DNA of 64,000 nucleotides from Trichopria drosophilae (Eukaryota; Arthropoda; Insecta; Hymenoptera; Diapriidae), in the NCBI GenBank assembly GCA_030407085.1, contig CM059584.1, forward strand, positions 89,955,001 through 90,019,000, read 5' to 3'. Below the pieces are notes generated by a model. That model was not told where the DNA came from, did no database searches, and saw nothing but the letters and a program-made list of their open reading frames with translations. The translations under genes were made by a program, and so were the position numbers. This document shows, piece by piece, positions 33,305 through 43,752 of the stretch (position 1 is its first letter; each line of letters opens with the position of its first letter).

Positions 33305-36300
33305 TTAAACCAAAAATATAAAAAATGGGTAATTCCAGTATAAACGCCACGACTCATTCCCGACTACGGATTCAATATCAGTGGGGACGGACGGCAAAAC
33401 TGGGGTGGAATCAATACAATAAGTGCTGCGAAGATGGTAATACAGCACGCGTAGAGCCGCATTGTGAGGTTCGATGTATGCTGAAACAGCATATCTTGGG
33501 CATGCTACCAAAGGTTCATTAGTATCTCAGCATGACATCTACACGATCTACAAAGCGTACTCTGCACCGCCTGGTGTAAGACGGCCTGGCGATACGCTAA
33601 GTATTGATGACCCCATCCTGGCATGCGAAGATAAAACCCTCGGTCTCGGATTTCAAGCCGGCTGATCTTAAGAAGGAGAAGATCATCTCTGCCGACAAGC
33701 TAAGTTGTTGGACATTTCGAAAAAATTGTCCATGCAACGGCTTGTCGATATGCCTTCCCTCCAACATACGGAGTTGTTCCTTCCGTATGTTAGCCCTGAG
33801 ACGCACTGGGCACAGATTGATGACTGATTCAGCCACCTGTGCGCCACTACGTCCGACGTTGAAAACCAGACCGAGGTTTCGCGCCGCTCGTTCCGCCGCG
33901 TTGTACAAAAACGCCCCCTTCCCCTGAATTTCATGCTGATGTACTAGCATCATCAGGGGATCCTCCGCTCGATTAATCACGTCGCAAGCTGTTTCGAGGA
34001 CCAATCGGTCATGCATACACTCCAGGCTTAAAAGGCCACGACCTCCCATATTTCGGGGCAAATACAGTCGTTCCACGGAAGATCTTGGATGCAAACTGCG
34101 TTGCATACAAATCATCATCCGTGTGCTTCGGTCAAGATCTCTTAGCTCGTCAACGTTCCACTTCAGTGCTCCAAAAGAATAGAACACTGGTAATACGGCC
34201 AACATATTCGTGGCTGCCACCTTATTTCTCCCGGTCAATTCTGATGACCAGATCTGACGGAGAATGCGCCGGTATTTCTTAATGATGGTGGTTTTAGCAG
34301 CCTGCACATCCTGGACATGCCTTTGAGGTACGCCCAGGTATGTGTAGGCTTCTTCGGCGCTAAGGTGGCGGATGACATTTCCGTTGACGAGCTCCATATC
34401 GTTGTTATGGGAGCCTGACCTTCCTCTGTGCAAATGAACGACTGCACACTTGTCCAATCCGAATTCCATACCGATATCTCTCGAGTATGTGAGGGCGATG
34501 TTCAGATATTGATGTAATTGATCTTCGCCTGATGCGTATAATTTAAGATCGTCCATATAGAAAAGATGGGTGATCTTATGTACACGTTCACCAGGCGGTC
34601 CACACATGTACCCTTGAGATTTCCGGAGAGCAACGGATAGAGGCAATAGTGAGATGCAGAAGAGCAGAGGACTCAGAGAATCTCCCTGATAGACACCTCT
34701 TTGGAATTGAACCAGTCTAGACATGGTTCGACGCTTGTCCGATGTCATGACAAAGCGTGTTTTCCAAAGAGGCATCAGGTCTTCTACAATTCTCACTATG
34801 TTTGGGTGGACATGGAGGCGTTTGAGCAACAAGCTTAAAAGCTCGTGCGATGTTGAGTCATACGCCTTCATGTAATCCAGCCAGGCTATCGACAGGTTAC
34901 GTTTGTACTGGACTGCGTCCTGACAAACACACCTGTCGATAAGCAAGTTGTCCTTGCAGCCGGATACACCCATTTTGCAGCCTCGTTGTTCTACTATCCG
35001 TTGCCACACCGGTTTCACGGATTTCTCAATACGTTTGTTCAAGATGTTAGTGAACAATTTGTATAACGTATTGAGACACGTGATCGGTCTATGGTTTTTC
35101 GGATCGGACAAGTCTCCCGATTTTGGGATCAGTGTCGTTCGGTCTCCATTTATGTAAGAGGTGAATATTCGGGCTAGGTGTTGATGGACAGAAGTGAACT
35201 TCTTCCACCAATAGTTGTTAATTCCATCCCAGCCCGGCGAGGAGAAATTCCTCGCTCCTGTGATGGCATTTTTCACCTCTAAAGCACTGACGGGTGGGCA
35301 ATCTTCACTTTGTTGTGTGACTTCGTCGCACAACTCGGTGAAGATTTCAATACCTGGAGTGTCTACATTAAGCCTAGATGTTCTCTCGTAGATGCTCCCC
35401 CAGAATTCCTCAACTGCGGCTATCGACGGAAACTCGCTTGAGGCTGCGATACGATGTTTGAAGAGGTTGGAAGGATTCGTCCAAAATATTGAGTTTTGTC
35501 GAATTCCTTCTTCCCGTCTTTGCAGCCTCTTTTTGGCATCGGCCATAACCCGAATTTTATCCGCTAAACGTTGCTTGATGTTGAGCAACTTCAGCTTGTT
35601 CAGTGTGTGATAATACGTCCGCAGTTGTTGTGCGAACTTCTTGACTTTAGCCATAAATGAACGGCCAGATGTTAAATAGTCGATCACACACTGAATTCGG
35701 GAAGCGAGTTTCCGTGTCAGTCGAATCTTACCGTTCAATTGAGACATGCGTTTTGTAATCTGCCGACTCCCCGATATCTGTGTCAGATTTCGCGGAGTCA
35801 CCAGATCACTTGCAGCCTCGTAAACGGCACAATTGACTTGCCACAGGTCGCAGTCATCTGGAAGACCATCTAGAAGTAGGCTATTTACTCTGTCTATTTC
35901 TCGTTGTTTAGGCAAAATTTTTGTTGTCAAATTTTTCCTAAACACGAGTGTCGTGCTGTCATAATGTGGAGCATCTCTCCCAGCACCGCGTACGGGCTCA
36001 GTTGTTATTGCCCGCACATCCGGTACCGGTTGGCAGCTGGGAACAACGAAACCCGTCCGCCTCAGATAGGCCACATAATCTCTCATTTGTTGTTGAGAAA
36101 AGCGATCTGCCAGTTCGGGATGCATTACTGCAAACCGACTGTGCATCCGCGCCATGTAGCCTCTCTGTTGCGGACAGCTCTCCTCGTAGCAGCGCATTAG
36201 ATCTTGCCTGAGATCCTCCGTCCACTGAAATCGTCCGGGGGCATTCGTTGGCCGTTGTCCCGGGACACCTGTTTCGGCTCCCCCACCTCGGGACTGGGCT

Positions 36301-36393
36301 GCATTATAAGCAGCCCGATGGTCAGGAGCCCTGCGCGTTATTCTATTTGTAACCGCATGTGCAGGGAGTAGGGTGGTTGGCCCTACCCCCCGT
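33305..36393 (-). pseudogene. R4/Dong-like single ORF: RT followed by degenerate zinc knuckle and endonuclease start
   Basis: An 866-codon frame (36197-33597) has no stop; the same frame is open upstream to about 36393. Numbering from the ATG at 36197: an N-terminal domain with EESCPQQRGYM; FSSPGWDGINNYWWKKF near 318; TTLIPKSGD near 354; HRPITCLNTLYKLFTNIL near 369; WLDYMKAYDSTSH near 439; QGDSLSPLLF near 504; YMDD 547-550; YTYLGVPQ near 614. After the frame ends at 33597, a shifted frame gives a knuckle-like CRSCRCHAE and a second shift gives ACPRYAVSAYIEPHNAALRV before the sequence stops matching. The catalytic endonuclease is missing, so the copy is dead at its 3' part while RT is intact. 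Confidence 0.87.
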
Positions 36394-36593
36394 TTTTATG
36401 CCTCTCTCGTTTGTCTCTTACCTCGCCATCCACTGGGGTTGGTTACCCAATCTCTGGCAAGGTTGCTAAGAATCCAGGGCCCACCGGCTTTAATAAGCAC
36501 ACGTGGAGGTGAGAGTAGGCCATTTGGGAAGATAGGCTAAGATGCGGCTTTCTGCATAGCCGCATTGTGTTACGCATCATTCTCTTTGGGCCC
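33305..36593 (-). mobile_element. R4/Dong-like non-LTR retrotransposon, nearly full length but 3'-truncated
   Basis: It runs on the - strand from about 36593 (GGGCCCAAAGAGAATGATGC) through an untranslated leader with a TGCGGCTATGC/hairpin-like block to a single long ORF, and ends inside the C-terminal endonuclease region at about 33305. RT style (QGDSLSPLLFCISLLPLSVAL, FYMDDLKLY) and the conserved HNAALRVLYYHLR motif after the zinc knuckle point to the R4/Dong group. Those encode a restriction-like endonuclease rather than an APE one, and no APE domain is present here. Confidence 0.85.
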
Positions 36594-36599
36594 ATATTT

Positions 36600-36870
36600 T
36601 AATAATAACTTAAACAACAACATTGGTTTCTTATGTCGCTCAATCTGTCCGAAAAATGAGAAATTTTGTTGCTCAAATCTCTACAGATTAACGTGAAATG
36701 TCACTGCAACCACGCCTCAAACCATGAGGTACATGATTGCAGTGTCGGTACTGAGTTAAATTCAACGCATAGAAAATTGTCTACACGGGGACTCGAACCA
36801 AGAACCTTCGGAGACGTTCAAGTTACGAAACAAGGCGGACGGCTTAGCCATCGTAACCATCTCGCCCCTA

Positions 36871-36873
<3 letters not shown>
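36600..36873 (-). mobile_element. tRNA-derived SINE
   Basis: On the - strand, 5' end at about 36873, there is a perfect RNA polymerase III A box TGGCTAAGCCG (36850-36840) and a perfect B box GGTTCGAGTCC (36799-36789), 40 bp apart. A 5' GGGGCGAGATGGTTACGATGG reads like a tRNA head. About 190 bp of non-tRNA body follows. The tail reaches the 5' end of the R4/Dong-like element at about 36600. The tRNA part has not been folded, so whether it is a SINE or a tRNA pseudogene is an inference, favoured by the long body. Confidence 0.8.

Positions 36874-36900
<27 letters not shown>
36871..36900. repeat. (TTA)n microsatellite
   Basis: Nine or ten TTA units abut the 5' end of the SINE. Confidence 0.95.
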
Positions 36901-36904
<4 letters not shown>

Positions 36905-36907
<3 letters not shown>

Positions 36908-37540
36908 AGATAATCTAAAATTATATTCGCCTTACCTCGGCGTCAAGCTCGCTCGTACTGTCCCTCTCTTTGAAGCTTTTTCGAGCGTCTCACTCCCTTC
37001 CACGTCAAGAAAGCCCTCCTTTGGCCCTTACGTACGGCCACGAATTTCCGCCCCAGACCTTGCTGGGTTCACTATAAAAGAAGACCCGCGCCCTGGTTAA
37101 TTAGTCATTGAACTGTAGTGGTTCGCCCGACGCCTGCCGTCAGCCTTAAAACTATTATAAGCCATTTTCGCTAGTCGCTCGCCCTTCGTCGTTCCACGCT
37201 CATCGTTTGTAGCTCGGCGCTCATCGTACCATACTGCCACCACACGTCGTAGTCTTTGTTACCGGTGAATCCCAGTCACATGGGAATTGGAGCATCATGC
37301 TAGATGAGTAAGTAATTCATGATAACCCCGTCCTGAATTACCATCCCCAAGGTTGACGCGCAACCGTCTTTGTCATCCCTCAAAGACACTGGAACACCAT
37401 CTCTAGAAAGCCCGTGGTGTTGTCTCACTTACTTAAATCGTCCCACGGCCCGATATTTTAGTAGTAGCCTACCTGTGGCTCACGGAGGCTATGTTCTTTA
37501 ACTGACTCTCTTGCACTTAGACTAGGTTGCTTTCGCTTTT
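36905..37540 (+). other. LTR-like promoter sequence, copy 1
   Basis: About 250 bp (36905-37160) is related to 58135-58390: both have CCTCGGCG, AAGAAAGC, TTGGCCCTTAC, TTCCGCCCCAGAC and a TATA box (TATAAAAG at 37073-37080 here). A TCATT initiator-like site lies about 30 bp downstream. The layout resembles LTR promoters, but I could not delimit LTR ends, a second LTR or coding parts. The remainder to 37540 is unmatched. Confidence 0.55.
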
Positions 37541-37611
37541 TCTCGATTTTTTCGATATTTCTCGAAAAGGAATCGATTTATAAAAAAAGTCACTTTACAA
37601 AAAGTGTTTAG

Positions 37612-37742
37612 AATCATCCAAAGAATACGTGTGAATTTTTCCAGGACGTTTTGGGAAATTTTTCCGGAAAATGGCCAGAACCAAAAAATCCACAGTGGCC
37701 CGAAACATCTTGGAAAAATTCACACGTATTCTTTGGATGATT
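37612..37742. repeat. Foldback hairpin with 40-bp arms
   Basis: The left arm 37612-37651 and right arm 37703-37742 are inverted copies with two mismatches; a 51-bp loop separates them. The core is AATCATCCAAAGAATACGTG and its complement. It may be a small MITE or a recombination product. Confidence 0.9.
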
Positions 37743-39212
37743 TGGATGAAACTTTTTCATCAAGCCAATCAGTTTTGCGTAAAAAAATATGTAAATAATA
37801 ATGCGTATCCTGTTAGGCATTACAAACGTTTGCATAACTCTAATGAAGCACTTCCAAACACAGAAAAAAAAAGGAACGAGTATCAGTGAAAATTATTTGA
37901 GTAAAGGTTCGTACACAGTTATTGGCAAACATGAAATTCAACAAGGACATACTCAACATTCTCGTAAAATCGAAAATTGTACAACGACAACAAGACAATT
38001 ATGTAAAAAATGCAATTTACACGTGTGCGAAAACTGTTCGGGGATCCCGTGTTAAAGAAAAAAGAAGTGAGAAAATTGACTATACCCGAAATATGAGTTG
38101 GTGCAGGAATTAGTACAAACTTCGGGGCGGTTAATAATTGGTTAATAACAACTACGTGCTAATCGCTTGCAACTCTAAATGAAGTTGATTATTAAAGTCG
38201 ATGATTTAGTTTTGCAAAAGAAAAAAATCGGAGCCCAAAAATGGGTCTGCGCCTTTTAGAATTGATTTTTATGAACTATTTGTTAATAACAATTACGGGC
38301 TAATCTTGTGCAACTCTGACTCATGTTGATTATTAAAGTCGATGATGTAATTTCGCAAAAAGAAAAAAGCGGAGCTCAAAAAGTGGTTCTGTGCCGTTTG
38401 CAAATCATACAAAAAAAAAACAAGGGACTTTTCCAGGGTGGTCTTTGTATGCGTAATTCCACCCAGGGACTGCAAAAGGAAAAAGAGATGCATCTTACGA
38501 CTTTGTACAAATCCATGCTTTCTGATTTTAAATCCAAGTACTTTTTAAAAAAACTGTCGATCCCTTAATTTTAAATCTTTAACTTTTATATTCTCATTAC
38601 ACAATTTAGAAAATATTTTCCAGGGTTTCGAAACATATGAAACGTTATTTTCTACATGAATGCCTAACCTGTAAAATAATCATTTTTTGATTCATTACAA
38701 ATTTGAATCAAAAGTTTTAATTTTCCTTTCGAAACCGAAAACCAGGGGCAGGTTAGACATTCGAATCCGATCGATATTTTTGACAGTCTCTTTCGAACTT
38801 TCCGCTGCTTCGCTAGAAAACAATTGCGCGGTTTATGGGCGATGTGCATTTTCTTCGTATTTATTCTCAACGTGCACCGACAATACTACCATTGCGATAA
38901 TCGCAAAGCTCTTTTCCTATTGGTTCATTTCAATACTGAATAGGTTGAAAACGGTAGCTTGAAAACATTTTCGGCAAAGGAACTTTCATTTCAGAATTTT
39001 ACGCTCTATCTGCTGGTAAACGGGGTTCAATAGTTGGAGAAACACGGTGTATACAGGGTCCGCCAAACGTCCCGCAACGGCGAAATATCTCAGCAGGAGT
39101 GCATTTTCGGGGAAAATGTTTCAGACAAATGTTGAAGGATTTTTCTCTGTCTATGTAACGATACCATTGAATTTGACCTTTGAACATTACCTTGAAGGTT
39201 ATTTTGAAGTCA

Positions 39213-39213
<1 letters not shown>
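37743..39213. other. AT-rich sequence with a cysteine-rich fragment
   Basis: A + frame at 37801-38055 ends in TTTRQLCKKCNLHVCENC, and a shifted frame after the tandem duplication has an FCAVCK...LCTNPCF pattern near 38390-38520. Both recall the cysteine-rich C termini of piggyBac-type transposases, but the match is weak. Nothing is recognised from 38570 to 39040. From about 39040 a TATACAGGGTCCGCCAAACG stretch begins that looks like a repeat end. Confidence 0.3.
38138..38402. repeat. Tandem duplication of about 125-140 bp
   Basis: TTAATAACAACTACGTGCTA (from 38138) and its counterpart TTAATAACAATTACGGGCTA (from 38279) lead into matching segments with TGATTATTAAAGTCGATGAT and a GAGCTCAAAAA/GAGCCCAAAAA block. 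The copies have diverged. Confidence 0.85.
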
Positions 39214-39280
<67 letters not shown>

Positions 39281-39315
39281 ATGTTTGTTTGTGTGTGTGT
39301 GTGTGTGTGTGTGTG
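39214..39315. repeat. (TG)n microsatellite at the 3' end of the R1-like element
   Basis: About 100 bp of TG repeats with one GGATGTTTGTTT interruption. The matching run at the other side of the R1-like element is at 49806-49998. Confidence 0.95.
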
Positions 39316-39422
39316 CTCAACATCCGCCGATGTTTTGGCTCTTCATGTCTGGGCGATGTTGTTGCCTCTTCCTTCTTCTTCTCTTCTGATGACATTCAGG
39401 TGGCGATGATGACCACCGCGTC

Positions 39423-42066
39423 TCATCTCTCCTGTGAGGCGAGCAGACATTCCCCAATGCCCTCAGGTGTTAGTGGTCCTCCTCCCGAGATCCGGAACTG
39501 TTCCCGTTCCGCTGCAAATCTCGGGCAGTGGAAGAGGGCATGGGCCACGTCTTCGTCGACACCAGGGCATGCCGGGCACTCCGCGCTTTGATAAATGCGG
39601 AAACGATGTAAGTAGCTGCGAAAGCAGCAGTGCCCGGTGAGCACCTGGGGGAGATGAAAGGTGGTGTATCCGTGTTGTCTGCCCGTCCACTTTGCTACAT
39701 CTGGGATGACCCAGTGGGTCCACCGCCCCGAATCCGCTGAATCCCATCTTTTTTGCCACTCTTCTATGGTCCTCATGGACCATTTGTCGTGGTTCGGCTC
39801 CTGGTCGGCGATGTCCTGCCTTATACACCTGCCTTCGCGGTGTACTGCTGCCCTCTCCATAGCAAGAAGGTCTATGGGAGGGAGTCCCGCGACCACCGAG
39901 AGAGCGATGTCCGATACGGAACGGTAGGCACGGGCCACTCTTAGGTCGGCTGTTCTATAAGCCCGCCGACAGGTGGCTCCGTAGCTCTTATGGATGTTCA
40001 TGGCATCAGCTCAGATCGGTGCCCTGTAAAGAATAACGGAGCTTACTACCGATGAAAGGAGGGACCGTCGCGGCTGTTTCGGCCCCCCCCCCCCCATATT
40101 GGGCATGATGCTGGAGAGCGTACGAGCCACTTTGCGCCTGCGTTCATCAGGTGTTGTTTGAACGACAGCCACGCATCTAGAGTGACTCCAAGATATCTAA
40201 TAGTTTCCACCGTCCTGATCTGCGTATCTTCCACCGCGAAGGTGGCGTATACCCTTTTCTTTGTTCGAGAGATGACCACCGCCTCCGTCTTCTCAGCCGC
40301 CAGATCTAACCCATGGTTGCTCAACCACCTAGCTACTACCTCGATAGCTTCATCTCCGCTAAATTGCACCTCGTCGATGGTCTTCGCGACGACGATTAGT
40401 GCAAGGTCGTCTGCGAAAGCTACCATGGACATCCCGTCTAGAAGGGATTGCCTGAGCAGTCCGACATATAAGACATTTCAGAGCAAGGGTCCCAGAACCG
40501 AACCCTGTGGCACGCCTCCCGTGATGTTGTAGGAGTGCCTGCCGTCATCGGTGTCATAATACAGGGTTCGGTCTGTTAGGTAGCTTGAGATGGCTTCTCT
40601 TAGGTAGAGAGGCACCTTCAGATCTTCGAGTGCCTGCATGATGCAATCCCACCTGGCCGAATTGAATGCGTACCGAATATCCAGGGCAATGATGGCACAC
40701 ATGCACCTGGTGTTTCGGCTGCCACTGATGGCATCCGTGGCTATTGCTTTCACTCGGCCGATTGCATCGGTGGTTGAGCGCCCCTTCCGAAATCCGAACT
40801 GGTTTTGGGGAAAAGACCTCCGGAATTTTTGATGGCTGCTTCCAGTCTGGCACAGATAACCCTCTCATATAGCTTCCCGGAGACGTCAAGCATGCAGAGC
40901 GGTCGGAATGAGGATGGGTCGTCCGGGGGTTTGTTTCCCTTAGACAGCAGCACCAACCTCTGTTCCTTCCACTGCGCTGGGAAGCATCCTTCCTTCAGGC
41001 AAGCACTGAATGTCAATGTGAAGATGGTTGGTGCATTCAGCGCTGCGATCTTTACTGCCATTCCAGGTACCCCATCCATTCCTGGGGGCTTACGGGTGGA
41101 GATTTTCTTAGCAGCCATCTTTACTTCGGCTTTGGTAACATCTGGCGGCTCGGCTGTACCAGCAATTGCCATCAGGCCAGTGCCAATCGGCCGTTCCCGC
41201 TGTTCTGGGAATAAAGAGCCGACGACTTTGCCAAGGAAGGATGGACAAGATGGTGCGTTGGGTCCCCCGGGCTTGATCTTGTTCATGACCGTTTTGTACG
41301 GTCGCCCCCAGGGATCGCGGTCCACCTCCTCACAAAAGTCCTGCCAGCACTTTCTTTTCGTGGCCTTGATGGCAATCTTGAGCCTCTTTCTCTTTCTTTC
41401 ATAGTCCGCGGCCAGTTGGTAGTATCGGGGCTTATGAATTGCTCTCTGGTGCAGCCTTCCTTCCCGAAGGCACTCTCGATGGATATCTGCGATTTCCTCG
41501 TTCCACCAGTAAACTGGGGGTCGGCCGCGAGGATTTGACTTCACGGCCATAGAGGCATCGCAAGCCGCTGTTATGGCTCGGGAGAGGCATCGGGCTCTCC
41601 CCCCTGCTGTTTCCTCCACCTCCGTCTGTTCCAAGCTGTAGAGGAACATTTCCCGATCGAAGGTGGGTGCCCATCTCTCTTTGCTTGCGCTCTGCACCTT
41701 TCCTGCTGCTCTGCCGGTCAGTTGGAGCTGGTGCAGCAAGGCTTTATGGTCACTGCCCGTGTATCAGTCGCTCACTTTCCAGCCCAACCCTTCCCAGGGC
41801 ATATCTTCCATCCCCCCCCCCCCCCCGATCCCTAGTGGAAGTCGTGAGGTTCTTGCACTGGCGACGATGGCCTCCAGGGATCCTTGGAACTCGTCGATGG
41901 TAAGACTGGGAGGGAAGTAGCAACTGCATAGTCTTATACCATCCACCTCCACCCAGATGCAGCTGGGCAGGGGGTCGGCCATCTTATTGGATATGTGGAG
42001 ATTCCCGCACACCCAGATGGCCGCCTTGCTGGTGGATTCTACCCAATGAAGGATTCCTTCATCCAA
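39423..42066 (-). pseudogene. R1-like ORF2: endonuclease remnant, RT and C-terminal zinc motif (broken)
   Basis: From the - strand N-terminal side: an APE endonuclease remnant (VCGNLHISNKMADPLPSCIW, CSCYFPPSLTIDEF) cut short at the poly-C run 41812-41827 and resuming with TGSDHKALLHQL; the pre-RT and fingers (RPPVYWWNEEI, KISTRKPPGMDGVPGM, SSFRPLCMLDVSGKLYERVI); the palm (ALDIRYAFNSARWDCI, ITGGVPQGSVLGPLL, VAFADDLALIV); YLGVTLDAWLSF; and a C-terminal HCCFRSYLHRF...CPACPG...HALFHCPRF zinc motif. Frames shift near 40750, 40470 and 40090 (the last at a poly-C run). The central endonuclease is deleted, so the copy is inactive. Confidence 0.88.
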
Positions 42067-42159
42067 CTCGGTTCACAAAGATCGCGGTAAGCCTCGCTAA
42101 TGACGGCGATATCGGCCTTCTCCTCCTTGACCAGTTGGAACAGCAGGTGCTCCAACCTC

Positions 42160-43088
42160 TTGCGTTGCCCGATGTTTGGCTACGCAGTCCTCAATCTTGT
42201 GGCCCTCTTGACTACACCGAAAGCATTGCGCCGAGCGAACGACAGCGCTCTTACAATCCCTTGCCAGGTGTCAGCTCTCGTGGCACTTGTAGCAGCGCAG
42301 GGATCTTTCAAACAGTCGAACCAGGCATTTAACCCAACCAATTTTAAGTTTCACCTTTTTCAGCAGTATGTTCGCCACTGCGAAGGCAAGCAAGATATTG
42401 GCCGCCTGGGTTCCATTATATGCTCCCCTGAGCTTGATATTCTCAGGGGTCTTCTGCCTTGATCTTGATGGCATCAGGGCGGAGGGGTCGGAGGCCGGTT
42501 GTTGATTCCGGCTTCCCCCAGTGTCGTTTGCCGACATCCTTTCCATGCTGCTGCTGCTGCGGCCGTTGTTGTTGCTGCTGCTGCTGCTGCCATTGTTCTT
42601 GACGCTGCTCCGCCTTCTTCTTTACGCCTTTCTTGACCACCGTAACCCAGTCCTGGTCTTCGGACTGGGCTTGCCGCCGTTGTTCTGCAGCTGATGGTGA
42701 TGGTACGGGGCGTTCCTCTTCTTCTATCCTGACCCGTTTTGTCGCTGGTAACTTCAGCGGCGAGGGTCCTTTACGCTCTGGAAGTTCTGGGGCTTTCGGA
42801 ACAGGGGCGACGTTTGGCTCGCCCCGTTCTTGCAGGTGATGCACGCCTGCGAAGCCCCCGAGCTTTCTCATGCCTTGGCGTAATGGCTAAAGGCACGCAG
42901 TGTGCCTCTGGCCAATATTCTTGAGCTCCTTTTGGAGATTTTTCTTTTCCTGGATGAATTCCACAAGGAGCAAGTTTCTCTTCAAAGCGCTCGAAGCTTA
43001 CAGACTCGTGTGCCTTTCCTGACAGAATGTCACTTGTAACATTTAATACTGCTGGGGCCGGGTGGCCCACCCCAACAATACTACGGTT
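42160..43088 (-). pseudogene. R1-like ORF1, main part (zinc knuckles), broken
   Basis: It continues from the short N-terminal piece at 49696-49580. It has a Pro/Glu/Lys-rich middle with a glutamine tract (CAG/CAA repeats, + strand 42547-42590), a segment with NILLAFAVANILLKKVKLKIGW, and two C-terminal CCHC knuckles: CYKCHES*HLARDC (a stop where Trp would be expected) and CFRCSQEGHKIEDC. A frameshift lies near 42450. R1-clade ORF1 proteins bind element RNA and assist targeting; that role is family knowledge. Confidence 0.8.
43077..43088. repeat. 12-bp target duplication of the Penelope-like element (partner at 49580-49591)
   Basis: AATACTACGGTT occurs at 43077-43088 and 49580-49591. Removing the segment between them restores the ORF1 frame of the R1-like element (PASLSANRSIVGVGHPAP). 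Confidence 0.92.
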
Positions 43089-43215
43089 CAAAATGAAGAC
43101 TAATCTTCAGAAATGTGTTTCTTCTTAATCCGTATTGTATTCAAAATAAATATGTTTGCTGAATTTATTTTCTTGGTGTATCGGATAGTGTATATTTCGA
43201 TAAGAAAATTAAAAA

Positions 43216-43258
43216 GACGAAAATAACGTTTCGGTCACGTATTCATGACCCTCTTCAG
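43216..43258 (-). ncRNA. Hammerhead-ribozyme-like core in pseudo-LTR 1
   Basis: On the - strand CTGAAGA (fits the invariant CUGANGA) is followed by a hairpin with GGTCA/TGACC arms and an 8-nt loop, then GAAACG, a 7-nt loop and CGTC. This gives a 3-bp helix III (ACG/CGU) and a C at the cleavage position (43216). Penelope-like elements are known to carry hammerhead motifs in this position. Helix I does not form perfectly: the two bases next to the core are U-U, and A/U pairs follow. Confidence 0.72.
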
Positions 43259-43752
43259 AATTTTTATTCTGTAATATAATAACAGTAAATAATTTGAAAA
43301 TGAAATACAATAAAAAATGAAAAAATGAATAGCGATAAAAAAGAATGAAAAAATGAATAACAATAAAAAGGATGATGATTAAATGAATAATAATTATAAG
43401 CAAAATGAAAAACCGAAAGAAATGATATGATTGATTATATAGCTACCGAGGATAAACACTGACAAATCGTATACTTTATGCTAAATTCTTACCTTTATTA
43501 AAAAATGTAGATCCTTCTTAAAATCCGAGATGTGAACCACTCCAAGGATTAAAAAAAAGAAATACAGGAAGATGTAGGCCTATAAAAAAATATAAAATTA
43601 GTTTCAAAAGAAACTAAGTAAGAAGAAAGCACAAAACACATACGAGTTTCACGATGTTAAATGTTGAACTGTCGAAAAATGTAAATATTTGTCAGTGTTT
43701 AACACTTACAATATTTTGAAGGAACTTTGAACTTTCAAAATAACGAAAAAAT

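Noticed and set aside
36789..36850. A functional tRNA gene at 36789-36873
   Set aside because: A and B boxes are present, but I could not see a matching acceptor stem, and a long non-tRNA body follows. SINE fits better.
37801..38570. A piggyBac transposase gene
   Set aside because: Only a loose cysteine pattern is present, with no DDE domain; left as an unassigned note.
39210..39409. Frames of repeated Cys-Val or Thr-His across (TG)n runs (also at 49783-50030)
   Set aside because: They are microsatellite translations in all frames, not genes.
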